A stretch of 39,603 bases of DNA from Gammaproteobacteria bacterium (GTDB lineage: Bacteria > Pseudomonadota > Gammaproteobacteria > Burkholderiales > Burkholderiaceae_C): contig JAHJOG010000068.1 in the NCBI GenBank assembly GCA_018820395.1, positions 1 through 39,603 of the forward strand. Reading direction: 5' to 3'. The position numbers were made by a program, and so were the translations under genes. Shown piece after piece: positions 28,522-39,061 of this stretch. The notes under the pieces were generated by a model. That model had not been told where the DNA came from. It saw nothing but the letters and a program-made list of their open reading frames with translations, and made no database searches. Position 1 is the first letter of the stretch; each line of letters begins with the position of its first letter.

Positions 28522-29538
28522 TCAGGCGCGTCGCTCAAGCAACTGAGCCGCTAATTGTAGCAAACCGGAACTATAGGAATTGACCTCCAGACAGCGGATC
28601 GCATCGACTGCGCGCTGTGCTTCGCTCGCCGCGGCAGCACGTGTTGCGGCCAAGGCCCCCGTCTCACGAACGATACTGACGATCTGCGGCAATTGCGTTG
28701 CATCGCCGGCCTCGATGGCGGTCTGAATGAGATCGCGCTGTGCTGGCGAGCCACGCTGCATCGCCAGTATGAGCGGGAGGGTCGTCTTGCCCTCACGAAG
28801 ATCGTCGCCGACGTTTTTCCCCGTCTCACTTGCATCACCCTCGTAGTCGAGAACGTCGTCGACAACCTGAAATGCAGTACCGAGCGCTTGACCGTATGCC
28901 GCGCAGGATTGTTCGACATCAGGTGTCGCCCCTGCCAACACCGCTGCGAGTCGGGTACTCGCCTCGAAGAGCTTGGCAGTTTTCGAACGGATGACTCGGA
29001 GATAGGCGTCCATGTCGAGCGAAGCATCATGCATGTTCATCAGCTGCAAGACTTCGCCTTCGGCAATGACGTTGGTCGCTTCCGCCAGAATCTGCATCAC
29101 TCTCAGGTTGTCGGCGTCCAACATCATCTGGAAAGCGCGCGAGTACAGAAAGTCCCCGACCAGAACGCTGGCCGGGTTGCCGAACGATTCGTTGGCGGTT
29201 GGCCTGCCACGCCGGAGGGTCGATTCGTCGACCACATCGTCGTGCAGAAGGGTCGCTGTGTGAATGAACTCCACCACGGCTGCGAGGTTGAATCGCTGAT
29301 CGCCCTGAAATCCCAACGCACCCGACATCAACAGGAGTAGTGCCGGCCGCAAGCGCTTCCCGCCAGCAGAAATGATGTATCTGGACACTTGCCGGACCAA
29401 CGGAACGCCGGAATCGAGTCGTCGGGAAATGACTTCGTCGACACTCGCCATGTCCTTCGCAATCAAGCGAAGGACGGTGGCAGTGGGAGAGTCGTCGGCG
29501 GGGGCGGCGGCTGGCAAGTCTTGTACGCTTTCACGCAA
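28522..29538 (-). CDS. ispB: Polyprenyl (octaprenyl) diphosphate synthase IspB
   Basis: IspB builds the long prenyl side chain of ubiquinone by adding isopentenyl diphosphate units to farnesyl diphosphate. The 338-residue protein has [12 protein letters not shown], the first aspartate motif D100-D101-V-V-D104 ([10 protein letters not shown]), [10 protein letters not shown], and the second aspartate motif in [11 protein letters not shown] followed by [17 protein letters not shown]. The chosen start is TTG; no ATG exists before M30, which would remove the first conserved helix, and a second TTG seven codons on is also possible. It is divergent from rplU, a conserved arrangement. Confidence 0.93.
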   Translation of the reverse strand: MRESVQDLPAAAPADDSPTATVLRLIAKDMASVDEVISRRLDSGVPLVRQVSRYIISAGGKRLRPALLLLMSGALGFQGDQRFNLAAVVEFIHTATLLHDDVVDESTLRRGRPTANESFGNPASVLVGDFLYSRAFQMMLDADNLRVMQILAEATNVIAEGEVLQLMNMHDASLDMDAYLRVIRSKTAKLFEASTRLAAVLAGATPDVEQSCAAYGQALGTAFQVVDDVLDYEGDASETGKNVGDDLREGKTTLPLILAMQRGSPAQRDLIQTAIEAGDATQLPQIVSIVRETGALAATRAAAASEAQRAVDAIRCLEVNSYSSGLLQLAAQLLERRA

Positions 29539-29586
29539 CGAGGGTGACGACGTTTTCTGTAGGGCAGTTGGCAGAACTTCAGACCA

Positions 29587-29592
29587 ATTATA
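29587..29592 (-). promoter_or_regulatory. Candidate -10 element for ispB
   Basis: A perfect TATAAT on the minus strand lies about 50 bases before the ispB start. The -35 region is poor. It is back to back with the rplU promoter. Confidence 0.4.
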
Positions 29593-29642
29593 GAGAGCGC
29601 TGCGTAGGGCATCGGGGCTCGATGCCTGACGCCGGAGCCCAA

Positions 29643-29651
29643 TGCTATAAT
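29643..29651 (+). promoter_or_regulatory. Extended -10 promoter for rplU-rpmA
   Basis: TGCTATAAT is a perfect extended -10 element (TG-N-TATAAT), 51 bases before the rplU ATG. The -35 hexamer is weak, as is usual for extended -10 promoters. Confidence 0.65.
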
Positions 29652-29702
29652 CGCAGGCTCTGCGGAATTCGCCGCCGAGCCATCTTATCCCAAGAGGTCA
29701 AC

Positions 29703-30014
29703 ATGTACGCGGTCATAAAAACCGGTGGCAAGCAGTATCGCGTTGCTTCCGGCGAGAAAATTAAAGTAGAACAGATTGCTGCGGACGTAGGCCAGGAAAT
29801 CGTGATCGACCAAGTGCTCGCAGTCGGAGACGGCAGCGAGATCAAGGTTGGCACTCCCCTGGTGTCCGGCGCAACCGTGACGGTGACCGTGCTCTCGCAC
29901 GGAAAGCACGACAAGGTCCGCATCTTCAAGATGCGCCGTCGCAAGCATTACCAGAAACGTCAAGGCCATCGCCAGCAGTTCACCGAACTGCAAATCGGCG
30001 CGATCGCCGGTTAA
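29703..30014 (+). CDS. rplU: 50S ribosomal protein L21
   Basis: L21 binds 23S rRNA near L20 in the large subunit. The 103-residue protein starts [14 protein letters not shown] and ends with the basic block [16 protein letters not shown] followed by FTELQI, both family signatures. The ATG is preceded by AAGAGGT; an open frame further upstream is not coding. It is followed by rpmA after nine bases. Confidence 0.98.
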   Translation: MYAVIKTGGKQYRVASGEKIKVEQIAADVGQEIVIDQVLAVGDGSEIKVGTPLVSGATVTVTVLSHGKHDKVRIFKMRRRKHYQKRQGHRQQFTELQIGAIAG

Positions 30015-30023
30015 GGAGTTCAA

Positions 30024-30296
30024 ATGGCACAGAAAAAAGGCGGCGGCTCGACGCGAAACGGGCGCGATTCCAAGCCCAAGATGCTGGGTGTGAAGGCATT
30101 CGGCGGTGAACTGATCACGGCTGGCTCCATCATCGTGCGCCAGCGCGGCACGCAGTTTCATCCCGGGGTGAATGTCGGTGTCGGCAAGGACCATACGCTT
30201 TTCGCTCTGGTCGACGGCCACGTGTCGTTCGGCATCAAAGGGTCGCTCAACAAGCACATGGTCAATGTGACGCCGGCCAGCGCCACGCCAGCCTGA
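30024..30296 (+). CDS. rpmA: 50S ribosomal protein L27
   Basis: L27 lies near the peptidyl-transferase centre, and its N-terminal tail contacts the tRNA ends. The 90-residue protein starts [16 protein letters not shown] and contains [21 protein letters not shown], the conserved core, in short form. The N-terminus begins directly with the mature-type sequence and has no cleaved leader as seen in Firmicutes. A strong ribosome site (AAGGAG) precedes the ATG. An intrinsic terminator follows 24 bases after the stop. Confidence 0.98.
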   Translation: MAQKKGGGSTRNGRDSKPKMLGVKAFGGELITAGSIIVRQRGTQFHPGVNVGVGKDHTLFALVDGHVSFGIKGSLNKHMVNVTPASATPA

Positions 30297-30330
30297 CGGA
30301 CTGGGCGACGTCCCTGCTCGAAGCCCCGCT

Positions 30331-31425
<1,095 letters not shown>

Positions 31426-31435
31426 GGGAATTGCG

Positions 31436-32575
31436 ATGAGCAGCGGCACCGACACAGTGCGCAACGCACGGCGCATCGTGGTCAAGGTCGGTTCCAGCCT
31501 GGTGACCGACGAAGGCCGCGGTCTCGACGAGCAGGCGATTGGTGAATGGTGTCGTCAACTTGCAGAGCTCGTCAGCCAAGGGCGAGAACTCGTCATGGTG
31601 TCCAGCGGCGCCATTGCAGAGGGAATGAAGCGGCTCGGTTGGCGCTCCCGGCCGCGCGAGATTCATGAGCTGCAGGCAGCAGCGGCTGTTGGCCAGATGG
31701 GCCTCGCCCAGATGTACGAAACCAAGCTGCGCGAGAACGGCCTGCGCAGCGCGCAGATCCTCTTGACGCACGCCGACCTGACGGACCGGGAGCGCTACCT
31801 CAACGCCCGTTCGACACTGCTGACCCTGCTCAGGCTCGGCGTGGTGCCCGTCATCAACGAGAACGACACCGTCGTCAACGACGAAATCAAGTTCGGCGAC
31901 AACGACACGTTGGGCGCGCTGGTCGCCAATCTCGTCGAAGCCGACGTTCTCGTGATCCTCACCGATCAGAAGGGCCTCTTCAGCGCAGATCCGCGAAGCC
32001 ATCCCGACGCGCGATTCGTGGACGAAGCCGTGGCTGGCGATTTGGCACTCGAAGCGATGGCCGGTGGTGCTGGCTCGAGTCTTGGACGCGGCGGAATGAT
32101 CACGAAGATTCTGGCCGCCAAACGCGCGGCGGGCTCGGGTGCGTCGACCGTGATTGCCTGGGGTCGCGAGCCGGATGCACTGCTGCGCCTCGCAGCCGGT
32201 GAAGCCATCGGCACCCGGCTCCTGGCTCAGACCCCAAAGCATCAGGCGCGCAAGCGCTGGATGGCCGACCATCTGCAGCTGCGCGGCGCAGTGACGATCG
32301 ATGCCGGCGCAGCCTCCAAGCTGCGAGACGAAGGCAAGAGTCTGTTGCCGATCGGGATGACCAACGTTTCAGGCGAGTTTGCGCGTGGAGACGTGATCGC
32401 GGTCCGCGACCCGCAGGGCGTCGAGTTGGCGCGAGGCTTGGCCAACTATTCTCACGTCGAGGCTCGCCTCATCTGCCGCAAACCTTCGAGTGAATTCGAG
32501 CGATTGCTCGGCTACATCGCCGAACCGGAAATGGTGCACCGCGACAACATGGTGCTGATGCAGCCTGGACGCTGA
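31436..32575 (+). CDS. proB: Glutamate 5-kinase ProB
   Basis: ProB phosphorylates glutamate in the first step of proline synthesis and is normally feedback-inhibited by proline. The 379-residue protein has the amino-acid kinase domain ([47 protein letters not shown] and the [13 protein letters not shown] block). A C-terminal PUA domain follows from about residue 290 (SLLPIGM...FARGDVIAV). The ATG follows the obgE stop by ten bases with GAGGGA ahead. Its stop is four bases from the stop of the convergent CNP1-like gene. Confidence 0.97.
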   Translation: MSSGTDTVRNARRIVVKVGSSLVTDEGRGLDEQAIGEWCRQLAELVSQGRELVMVSSGAIAEGMKRLGWRSRPREIHELQAAAAVGQMGLAQMYETKLRENGLRSAQILLTHADLTDRERYLNARSTLLTLLRLGVVPVINENDTVVNDEIKFGDNDTLGALVANLVEADVLVILTDQKGLFSADPRSHPDARFVDEAVAGDLALEAMAGGAGSSLGRGGMITKILAAKRAAGSGASTVIAWGREPDALLRLAAGEAIGTRLLAQTPKHQARKRWMADHLQLRGAVTIDAGAASKLRDEGKSLLPIGMTNVSGEFARGDVIAVRDPQGVELARGLANYSHVEARLICRKPSSEFERLLGYIAEPEMVHRDNMVLMQPGR

Positions 32576-32579
32576 GTCG

Positions 32580-33104
32580 CTATTCGACCTCGCGCACCGG
32601 ATTCCTGAGCTGTTGCATCATTTGGCTGACGGACGCGCGTGGCGCGTGGCCCCGACATAGGGCCTGGCTGGACAACGCCTTCGTGTAGCTCGAATTGAGA
32701 TCGCCGATCTTCTTCCACTCCGCGTCCTTGACCTTCTCCCACTTCTCACCGTTGTAGCGCGCGTAGTTCTTGGTTTCTTCCGTTGCGCAGCGCACGCCGT
32801 CATAGAAAGCGTTGAGAGCTCCGCCCGCGCGATTGCTGGCGACCACGACATAGCGAACGACGCCGTCGCCGGTGATCTGGATCGTGTCGGGATCCACGCC
32901 GACCTTGAGGCTCATGTACCGTGGCATTTCCACGGGCACCAACCGGCTTTCGCTGAACGCGGGGGGCGGCGGCACGTCGCTTTCCTTCCAGTCGACATCG
33001 TCGTAGAGCAACTGGGCGGACGCCGCGCCAGCCGCGCCAATGCAACCGCCGAGTACGAGCAGCCTGCTAGCGCGAAAAAGGAAGCGGATCAGCCGGTGGG
33101 GCAT
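32580..33104 (-). CDS. CNP1-like family exported protein
   Basis: The 174-residue protein has an N-terminal signal (basic [14 protein letters not shown], then a hydrophobic core). It may be cut after A-S-A or, because of the L-G-G-C segment, processed as a lipoprotein. The rest resembles the CNP1-like family: a W-K-E-x-x-V-P-x-P-P-x-F motif early, then a V-x-x-D-x-x-S/[13 protein letters not shown] strand region with N-x-G, and a Y-x-G-x-x-C segment. Function is unknown in the family. The first start that gives a signal peptide overlaps the end of rppH by 38 bases on the same strand. Confidence 0.7.
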   Translation of the reverse strand: MPHRLIRFLFRASRLLVLGGCIGAAGAASAQLLYDDVDWKESDVPPPPAFSESRLVPVEMPRYMSLKVGVDPDTIQITGDGVVRYVVVASNRAGGALNAFYDGVRCATEETKNYARYNGEKWEKVKDAEWKKIGDLNSSYTKALSSQALCRGHAPRASVSQMMQQLRNPVREVE

Positions 33105-33720
33105 CGTTGGCAGGATTGGCATTGGGGTTGGGGTCGAAGCTGGCGCCAGGGGGAAGCTCGAACTGCGATTCGTGTCCGAGGAGGGGTGAGTGGCGATCGC
33201 CATCGCGGGCCCGCGCGTTGCCGCGCAGAAAGCGATTGCGAAAGTCTTGTCGGGGCAGATAGCGGGCCAGCTCCGTCAGAGCCATCTCGTAGACGCCGCG
33301 CTTGAACTCGACCACCACATCCAATGGCACCCAATAGTCGTGCCAACGCCATGCGTCGAATTCAGGGTGATCGGTGGCGCGAAGGTTGAGGTCCCAGTCA
33401 TGCCCTGTCAGCTGCAACAAATACCAGATCTGCTTCTGACCCTTGTAGTGACCTCGCGCGTCGCGGCGGATGAACCGGTCCGGCACCTCGTAGCGCAACC
33501 AGTCGCGGGTACGGGCCACGATGCGCACATGCTCCGGATGGAGCCCGACTTCTTCGTGCAGTTCCCGGAACATGGCTTGCTCGGGACTCTCGCCGCGATC
33601 GATGCCGCCTTGCGGGAACTGCCAGGAATGGGTCCTGATGCGTTTGCCCCAGAAAACCTGGTTTCTCTGGTTGAGCAGGATGATGCCGACGTTAGGCCTG
33701 AAGCCATCTCGGTCGAGCAT
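33067..33720 (-). CDS. rppH: RNA pyrophosphohydrolase RppH
   Basis: RppH removes pyrophosphate from the 5' end of mRNAs, which starts RNase E-dependent decay. The 217-residue protein begins [15 protein letters not shown] and has the complete Nudix box in [23 protein letters not shown] (G-x5-E-x7-R-E-x-x-E-E-x-G). The W-R-x-H-D-Y-W motif is also seen (WRWHDYW). It has a C-terminal extension of about 50 residues beyond the E. coli length, rich in Asn, Pro and Ala. It is divergent from proS, its usual neighbour in Burkholderiales. Confidence 0.94.
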   Translation of the reverse strand: MLDRDGFRPNVGIILLNQRNQVFWGKRIRTHSWQFPQGGIDRGESPEQAMFRELHEEVGLHPEHVRIVARTRDWLRYEVPDRFIRRDARGHYKGQKQIWYLLQLTGHDWDLNLRATDHPEFDAWRWHDYWVPLDVVVEFKRGVYEMALTELARYLPRQDFRNRFLRGNARARDGDRHSPLLGHESQFELPPGASFDPNPNANPANDAPPADPLPFSR

Positions 33721-33750
33721 AATCAAACCCCAAATTTTTGAACTGAGTCG

Positions 33751-33778
33751 ATTATGCATGTCGGGTTGCGCTCGGCAA
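33751..33778 (-). promoter_or_regulatory. Candidate promoter for rppH
   Basis: On the minus strand TTGCCG (33773-33778) and CATAAT (33751-33756) are 16 bases apart, about 30 bases ahead of the rppH ATG. The 122-base gap to proS has no gene. Confidence 0.4.
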
Positions 33779-33842
33779 GCGATCAGTTCCGGCGCCATCG
33801 TTGCCCGCGCTCTTTCAAGGCACACCGACCTACCCCTGACAG

Positions 33843-35585
33843 ATGAAAGCATCGCGATTTTTTATTTCCACGCTCAAGGAAGCACCAGCGGACGCCGAGG
33901 TGGCAAGCCACCGCCTCATGATGCGCGCAGGCATGATCAAGAAGCTCGGCGCGGGCATCTACACCTACATGCCGATGGGGTTGCGCGTGATTCGCAAGGT
34001 CGAGGCGATCGTGCGTGAGGAAATGGATCGGGCCGGTGCCGTCGAGCTCACGATGCCCGTGGTGCAACCGGCCGAGTTCTGGCAGGAAAGCGGCCGCTTC
34101 CAGGGCTATGGCGCCGAACTGTTGCGCATCAAGGACCGGCACGAGCGCGACTTCGTCGTCCAGCCCACCAGCGAGGAAGTGGTGACCGACATCGCTCGGC
34201 AGGAAATCCGCAGCTACAAACAGTTGCCGCGCAACTTCTATCAGATCCAGACGAAGTTCCGCGACGAGCGCCGCCCCCGTTTTGGACTGATGCGCGGTCG
34301 CGAATTCATCATGAAGGACGCTTACAGCTTCGATCGCGACCTCGACGCTGCGAAGGCGAGCTATCAGGTGATGGCCGACGCCTACCGCCGGATCTTCGAT
34401 CGCTTCGGCTTGCGCTATCGGGCCGTGGCCGCGGACAGCGGTGCCATCGGTGGCGATGTCAGCCAGGAATTCCAGGTCATCGCCGCGACTGGGGAAGACG
34501 CGATCGTCTATTGTCCCGACAGCAGCTACGCGGCCAACATCGAGAAGGCTGAAGCACTGGCGCCCGCCGGGCCACGCGCTCCGGCTGCGAAACCACTCGC
34601 CAAGACCCCGACGCCGGGCAAGAGCACGTGCGAGGACGTCGCCGAGTTGCTCGGCGTGCCATTGGCGACCACGGTCAAGTCGCTTGTCCTCGCGACAGAG
34701 CCTGTCGATGGACAAGGCAAGAGCCAGGCCGTGCGCATCTGGTTGCTGCTCCTGCGCGGCGATCACGACATGAACGAAGTCAAGGTCGGCAAGGTGCCGG
34801 GCCTCGACGCTGGGTTTCGCTTCGCGACCGTCGATGAGATCCAGGCGCATTTCGGTTGCAAGCCTGGCTACCTCGGCCCCTTGAATCTCCAGCGGCCCGT
34901 GAGCATCGTGGCCGATCGCGAAGTGGCTGTGATGTCCGATTGGATCTGTGGCGCCAACGAGGTCGACTTCCACATGACCGGCGTGAACTGGGCGCGTGAT
35001 CTGCCGGAGCCGCAGATCGTTGCCGACATTCGAAACGCCGTGGCCGGTGACGCCTCCCCGGACGGCAAGGGCGTGCTGGCCATCGAGCGCGGCATCGAGA
35101 TCGGCCACGTCTTCGTGCTGGGCACCAAGTACAGCAAGCCGATGAACGCGAGCTTTCTCGACGAGGCCGGCAAGCCGCAGTTGCTCGAAATGGGCTGCTA
35201 TGGCATCGGCATCACGCGCCTGCCTGCCGCGGCCATCGAGCAGAATCACGACGAGCGCGGGATCATCTGGCCCGACGCGATCGCGCCTTTCACAGTGGTC
35301 CTTTGCCCGATCGGGATGGATCGCAGTCCCGAAGTCAAGACTGCCGCCGAGTCGCTGTACGAGCAATTGCTGGCTGCCAAGGTCGACGTGCTTCTCGACG
35401 ACCGTGGCGAACGCCCCGGGGCGATGTTTGCCGATTGGGAACTGATCGGCGTACCGCACCGTGTCGTGATCTCGGAGCGTGGCCTCAAGGAAGGGCAGTT
35501 CGAGTACCAGCATCGGCGGGAAAGCGGGCCCACCAAGGTGCCGGTGGTCGAGGTCGCGCGCTTCCTGCTGGACAAGCTGGGCTGA
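33843..35585 (+). CDS. proS: Prolyl-tRNA synthetase ProS (bacterial type with editing domain)
   Basis: ProS attaches proline to tRNA-Pro; a tRNA-Pro gene lies 5 kb upstream. The 580-residue protein has class II motif 1 ([18 protein letters not shown]), motif 2 ([21 protein letters not shown], in short form) and motif 3 ([13 protein letters not shown]). An inserted YbaK-like editing domain lies about residues 230-390 (with [13 protein letters not shown] and [13 protein letters not shown]). The C-terminal anticodon-binding domain includes [20 protein letters not shown]. Its TGA overlaps the ATG of the lytic transglycosylase gene by one base. Confidence 0.97.
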   Translation: MKASRFFISTLKEAPADAEVASHRLMMRAGMIKKLGAGIYTYMPMGLRVIRKVEAIVREEMDRAGAVELTMPVVQPAEFWQESGRFQGYGAELLRIKDRHERDFVVQPTSEEVVTDIARQEIRSYKQLPRNFYQIQTKFRDERRPRFGLMRGREFIMKDAYSFDRDLDAAKASYQVMADAYRRIFDRFGLRYRAVAADSGAIGGDVSQEFQVIAATGEDAIVYCPDSSYAANIEKAEALAPAGPRAPAAKPLAKTPTPGKSTCEDVAELLGVPLATTVKSLVLATEPVDGQGKSQAVRIWLLLLRGDHDMNEVKVGKVPGLDAGFRFATVDEIQAHFGCKPGYLGPLNLQRPVSIVADREVAVMSDWICGANEVDFHMTGVNWARDLPEPQIVADIRNAVAGDASPDGKGVLAIERGIEIGHVFVLGTKYSKPMNASFLDEAGKPQLLEMGCYGIGITRLPAAAIEQNHDERGIIWPDAIAPFTVVLCPIGMDRSPEVKTAAESLYEQLLAAKVDVLLDDRGERPGAMFADWELIGVPHRVVISERGLKEGQFEYQHRRESGPTKVPVVEVARFLLDKLG

Positions 35586-36217
35586 TGGATTTTTCGCGAC
35601 GCGCTCTTCTTTCCGGCACGGCCGCCGGTGCGTTGACGATGGCGTTGCCGGGCCGGTCGTATGCGGGCGCGCAGATCGAAGAGCCGTTGATCGATTCCGT
35701 GCGCACCGCGCTGACGATCGCGGTCGAGAATTCCGCGCCTCCGGTGCCGGAATTCAGCACCACCGAGGCCAAGCTCGCCCATCTGCGTTGGCTTGGCGAG
35801 ATGAGCCAGCGGCTGCTTAAGAAGATCACCGATTGGCCGACTCGCAAAGCCTTTCTCCAGACCGTTTGGTACGAGTCGCGAAGGGCAGGGCTGGATGTCA
35901 GCCTGGTGCTTGGCCTCATCCAAGTCGAGAGCAATTTCAGAAAGTGGGCGGTGTCCAGCGCGGGCGCGCGGGGCTACATGCAGGTCATGCCTTTCTGGAC
36001 CCGCGTGATCGGCGACGGCGACTCGTCCAAGCTGTTCCACATGCAGACGAACCTGCGCTTCGGCTGCGTGATCCTTCGCCACTACCTCGATCGCGAGGCC
36101 GGCGATCTTTTCATGACGCTCGGACGCTACAACGGCAGCCGTGGCAGGGCGCCATATCCGAACGCCGTCTTCGCGAATCAGCGCAACTGGGTCTTCAACG
36201 ACCGCCGGCCGGACTGA
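35585..36217 (+). CDS. SLT-type lytic transglycosylase with a twin-arginine signal
   Basis: Lytic transglycosylases cleave the MurNAc-GlcNAc bond of peptidoglycan with formation of an anhydro ring. The 210-residue protein has the catalytic glutamate E115 in IQVESNF, then the GARGYMQVMPFW block and the LGRYNGSRG motif typical of the SLT family. The N-terminus M-D-F-S4-R5-R6-A-L-L-S followed by a mild hydrophobic stretch and A-x-A-like site is a twin-arginine signal. The ATG overlaps the proS stop (TGATG). It is convergent with the Lon-like ATPase gene, nine bases away. Confidence 0.9.
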   Translation: MDFSRRALLSGTAAGALTMALPGRSYAGAQIEEPLIDSVRTALTIAVENSAPPVPEFSTTEAKLAHLRWLGEMSQRLLKKITDWPTRKAFLQTVWYESRRAGLDVSLVLGLIQVESNFRKWAVSSAGARGYMQVMPFWTRVIGDGDSSKLFHMQTNLRFGCVILRHYLDREAGDLFMTLGRYNGSRGRAPYPNAVFANQRNWVFNDRRPD

Positions 36218-36226
36218 TCGTCGCCG

Positions 36227-37222
36227 TCATTGGACGAAGCCGATCTTGCTGCGCAACGCGCTGGCACGCGGCAGATCGTCGACCTTGATGTGATCGCGGC
36301 CCGCAAGGCGCGCGTTGCCAAATCCCGTCATGAGCGCGCGGCGCATCTCACGCGGCGCCAGCGCGGCGAGCTGGTCGAGCACGTCGCTCGACGGCTCCTC
36401 GGCCAGCAGACGCCCCCAGTCCCGGTCGTTGCGGATCGACGCATAGAGCTGGCCGGCAATCTGGCGTGCTGCCTCGAAATCGGGAGCCTCGATCTCGAAC
36501 ACGTTCATTCGATTGAGGATCGGCTCGGGAATGCCGCGCGCGTCGTTGGCGGTGGTGATCCAGATGACCTGGCTTGCATCGATGGCGACTTCGGCGAACT
36601 CATCGACAAAGGAATGTGCCGAATCGTGTTCCAGCAGGTTGTACAGCGCGCCGAGTGGATCGTATTGGGTGTCGGAGCCGGCCTTGTCGATCTCGTCGAT
36701 GAGCATCACCGGGTTGGCGTACTCCCCGTCGACAAGCGCTTCGAACACCTTGCCCGGCTTGGAGCCTTTCCATTGCGACGACGCGCCGGACAGAAGCCAA
36801 CCCGCTGTCATCGAACTCATCGGCACCAGAGACATTCCGGTGCCCAGCAGTTCGGCGAGTTTCTTGGCGAAGTGGGTCTTGCCGATTCCGGGAGGGCCCA
36901 ACAACAGCATCGGCGTCACTTCGAGGCCGTCGCGGCTGTCCTGGGCCAGCGCCACGTGGCGACGGACGTCGTCGAGCACTTCGTTGAAATTCGGGAGCTG
37001 TGCGTAAAGGGTCGCCATCTCGGGCACCCCGCTCGGCTTCACCTGAAAGCGATCCGGGCCGCGTTCGAGCATTCGCTCGTACGTGTTGCGCAAGTGTTCG
37101 TGATCGCGCTCCGGCAGCTTTGCGAGTTTTCGCTCGACATCCTGTGGCTGAAACACGCTGCGCATGCTGGCCACCGGCAATTGCCAGGTCGAGGAAGCAG
37201 GAACGAGACTGCGGGACTCCAT
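36227..37222 (-). CDS. Stand-alone Lon-like AAA+ ATPase without protease domain
   Basis: The 331-residue protein has an AAA+ module closest in pattern to the Lon ATPase: Walker A GPPGIGKT (residues 109-116), Walker B VMLIDEIDKA (172-181), then DPLGALYNLLEHD, a sensor I WITTAND and the PEPILNRMNVFE arginine finger. Neither the Lon N-terminal substrate domain nor the Ser-Lys protease domain is present, and the gene ends with a short alpha-helical lid. The start has a strong ribosome site (GGAGGTG). It is between the cupin gene and the lytic transglycosylase and shows no obvious partner. The role could be chaperone-like, which is inference only. Confidence 0.8.
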   Translation of the reverse strand: MESRSLVPASSTWQLPVASMRSVFQPQDVERKLAKLPERDHEHLRNTYERMLERGPDRFQVKPSGVPEMATLYAQLPNFNEVLDDVRRHVALAQDSRDGLEVTPMLLLGPPGIGKTHFAKKLAELLGTGMSLVPMSSMTAGWLLSGASSQWKGSKPGKVFEALVDGEYANPVMLIDEIDKAGSDTQYDPLGALYNLLEHDSAHSFVDEFAEVAIDASQVIWITTANDARGIPEPILNRMNVFEIEAPDFEAARQIAGQLYASIRNDRDWGRLLAEEPSSDVLDQLAALAPREMRRALMTGFGNARLAGRDHIKVDDLPRASALRSKIGFVQ

Positions 37223-37320
37223 GGGCACCTCCGGTTTCGAACACTTGGACACAGCATAAGGCGTGCCCGAATCCGAAGGATGTCTATGTTTTCTCGAAAT
37301 CCCGAATTTGCGCGCTGCGC

Positions 37321-37833
37321 CTACACGCCGCCGTGCGGGTGAGTGGGGTCGACCCACAACACCTTTTCGGGTTTCTCGACCGGCTCGATGTCCAAGTTGA
37401 CTGCCACGGCTTCGCCATCGCTGCGGCAGAGCACGCACTCGAGCGCTTCGGTCGCGCTGGCGTTGATTTCCTGGTGCGGCACGAAAGGGGGCACGTAGAT
37501 GAAGTCGCCAGGTCCTGCCTCGGCCGTGAATTCGAGGTGCTCACCCCAGCGCATGCGGGCCCGTCCCCGCACGACGTAGATGACCGATTCGAGGTGACCG
37601 TGGTGATGGGCGCCGGTCTTGGCATCGGCATGGATGGTGACCGTGCCGGCCCAGAGCTTCTGGGCACCGACCCGCGCGAAGTTGATGGCCGCCGCGCGGT
37701 TCATGCCAGGCGTCTGCGCGGTGTTGGCGTCGAGCCGATCTGCGGGGATGACACGCACCCCGTCGTGCATCCAGGCTGCGTCGCCGGGCGAACCCCCGGC
37801 GTCGGCGTCGTCGTGACCGTGGTCGTGACTCAT
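37321..37833 (-). CDS. Cupin-domain protein
   Basis: The 170-residue protein has a single cupin barrel with both motifs: motif 1 G-A-H-H-H-G-H-L-E-S-V-I-Y-V-V-R-G (metal-type histidines and glutamate) and motif 2 GDFIYVPPFVPHQEIN. The N-terminus is rich in His and Asp (SHDHGHDDAD), as in metal-binding tails. Substrate and reaction are unknown; cupins of this size include isomerases, dioxygenases and sensors. It lies 13 bases downstream of grxD on the same strand and may be in the same transcript. Confidence 0.85.
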   Translation of the reverse strand: MSHDHGHDDADAGGSPGDAAWMHDGVRVIPADRLDANTAQTPGMNRAAAINFARVGAQKLWAGTVTIHADAKTGAHHHGHLESVIYVVRGRARMRWGEHLEFTAEAGPGDFIYVPPFVPHQEINASATEALECVLCRSDGEAVAVNLDIEPVEKPEKVLWVDPTHPHGGV

Positions 37834-37846
37834 CGCGGCCGCGAAA

Positions 37847-38173
37847 TCAGGCGGGGCTGCCGTTCAGCATCTGCTGGAGCTCGCCCGACTCGTACATCTC
37901 CATCAGGATGTCCGAGCCCCCGACGAATTCGCCCTTGACGTAGAGCTGCGGAATGGTCGGCCAGTTGCTGTACTCCTTGATGCCCTGGCGAATGCCGTCG
38001 TCCTCGAGGACGTTGACGGTCTTGAGGGTCCGGGTGTCGACGCCGACGGCCTTCAGGATCTGCACCGCGCGGCCTGAGAAACCGCACATCGGAAAGCTGG
38101 CGTTGCCCTTCATGAAAAGAACCAGGTCGTTGGTCTTCACGAGGTCATCGATGCGTTGCTGGTCGTCGGACAT
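37847..38173 (-). CDS. grxD: Monothiol glutaredoxin GrxD
   Basis: GrxD is the CGFS-type monothiol glutaredoxin that binds and transfers [2Fe-2S] clusters with glutathione, often with BolA. The 108-residue protein has the signature C30-G-F-S in [14 protein letters not shown], the W-P-T-I-P-Q-L-Y glutathione-binding segment and [10 protein letters not shown]. It follows prmC by 30 bases, part of the conserved prfA-prmC-grxD order. Confidence 0.97.
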   Translation of the reverse strand: MSDDQQRIDDLVKTNDLVLFMKGNASFPMCGFSGRAVQILKAVGVDTRTLKTVNVLEDDGIRQGIKEYSNWPTIPQLYVKGEFVGGSDILMEMYESGELQQMLNGSPA

Positions 38174-38203
38174 GAAAAGCTCCTGAAAAAGTTGCTGCAG
38201 GGA

Positions 38204-39061
38204 TTATTTCACCGAGTGCCACATTCCGCCCGTGCAGCGCGAAATGCCAGCGAGGTCGCGGCGGCTTTGCACTTCGGCCAATCCCTGGTCCACCAGCAGC
38301 CCGTGGACCGCATCCTTCTGATCGTGGCCGTGCTCGATCAATAGCCAACCTTCAGGATGCAAATGTTTCGGCGCTGCCTGCACGATGCGTCGAATGTCTG
38401 CGAGCCCATCGAATCCCGACACCAGCGCTGCCAGGGGCTCGTGGCGAAGTGCGTCGAGATGGGCGTCACCCGCGGCGACGTAGGGCGGGTTGGTCACGAT
38501 CAGGTCCCACCTGGCGTCGGCAGCGCCAAGCCAGTCGCCCTGAAGAAAGCGAACCGGCAGGCCCAGCCGGGCGGCGTTCGATTCTGCGACCTGCAGGGCA
38601 TCCGGGCTGAGGTCGATCCCGGTGACTCGGGCATCCGGACGGGCCGCCTGGATGGCGAGCGCGATTGCGCCGCTGCCGGTTCCGAGGTCGAGGACGTGGG
38701 GCGACCGACGATCCGCCAGCACCTCGAGCGCCCAGTCGACCAGCGTTTCGGTGTCCGGCCGGGGAATCAGCACCCGCGCATCCACCCGAAGGTTCAGTCC
38801 ATGGAATTCCTTCTCGCCGACGATGTAGGCCACCGGTTCGCCGGCGAGGCGCCGGGCCGTGATCGAGCCAAACGTGTGGCGCACCGCTTCGGGCGCCTCG
38901 TCGCTGTCGTGCGCCACCAGCCATGCGCGCTCGGAGAGCGATCGGCCCAGGGCGAACAGCAGCAACAGATGCGCGTCGAGCCGCGCGACGCCGGCGGCCG
39001 ATGCAGCGGAGAGGAGCGCCCCCACGGTCGACGCGCTCCCATCGTGGAGGTGCTTGCTCAC
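38204..39061 (-). CDS. prmC: Release-factor glutamine methyltransferase PrmC (HemK)
   Basis: PrmC methylates the glutamine of the GGQ motif in release factors RF1 and RF2, which raises termination efficiency. The 285-residue protein has an N-terminal helical domain, a linker with R-P-D-T-E-x-L-V (residues 101-108), motif I DLGTGSG (125-131) for S-adenosylmethionine, and the glutamine-binding N191-P-P-Y194. The start is GTG, overlapping the prfA stop as GTGA, so it is coupled to its own substrate's gene. Confidence 0.95.
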   Translation of the reverse strand: MSKHLHDGSASTVGALLSAASAAGVARLDAHLLLLFALGRSLSERAWLVAHDSDEAPEAVRHTFGSITARRLAGEPVAYIVGEKEFHGLNLRVDARVLIPRPDTETLVDWALEVLADRRSPHVLDLGTGSGAIALAIQAARPDARVTGIDLSPDALQVAESNAARLGLPVRFLQGDWLGAADARWDLIVTNPPYVAAGDAHLDALRHEPLAALVSGFDGLADIRRIVQAAPKHLHPEGWLLIEHGHDQKDAVHGLLVDQGLAEVQSRRDLAGISRCTGGMWHSVK

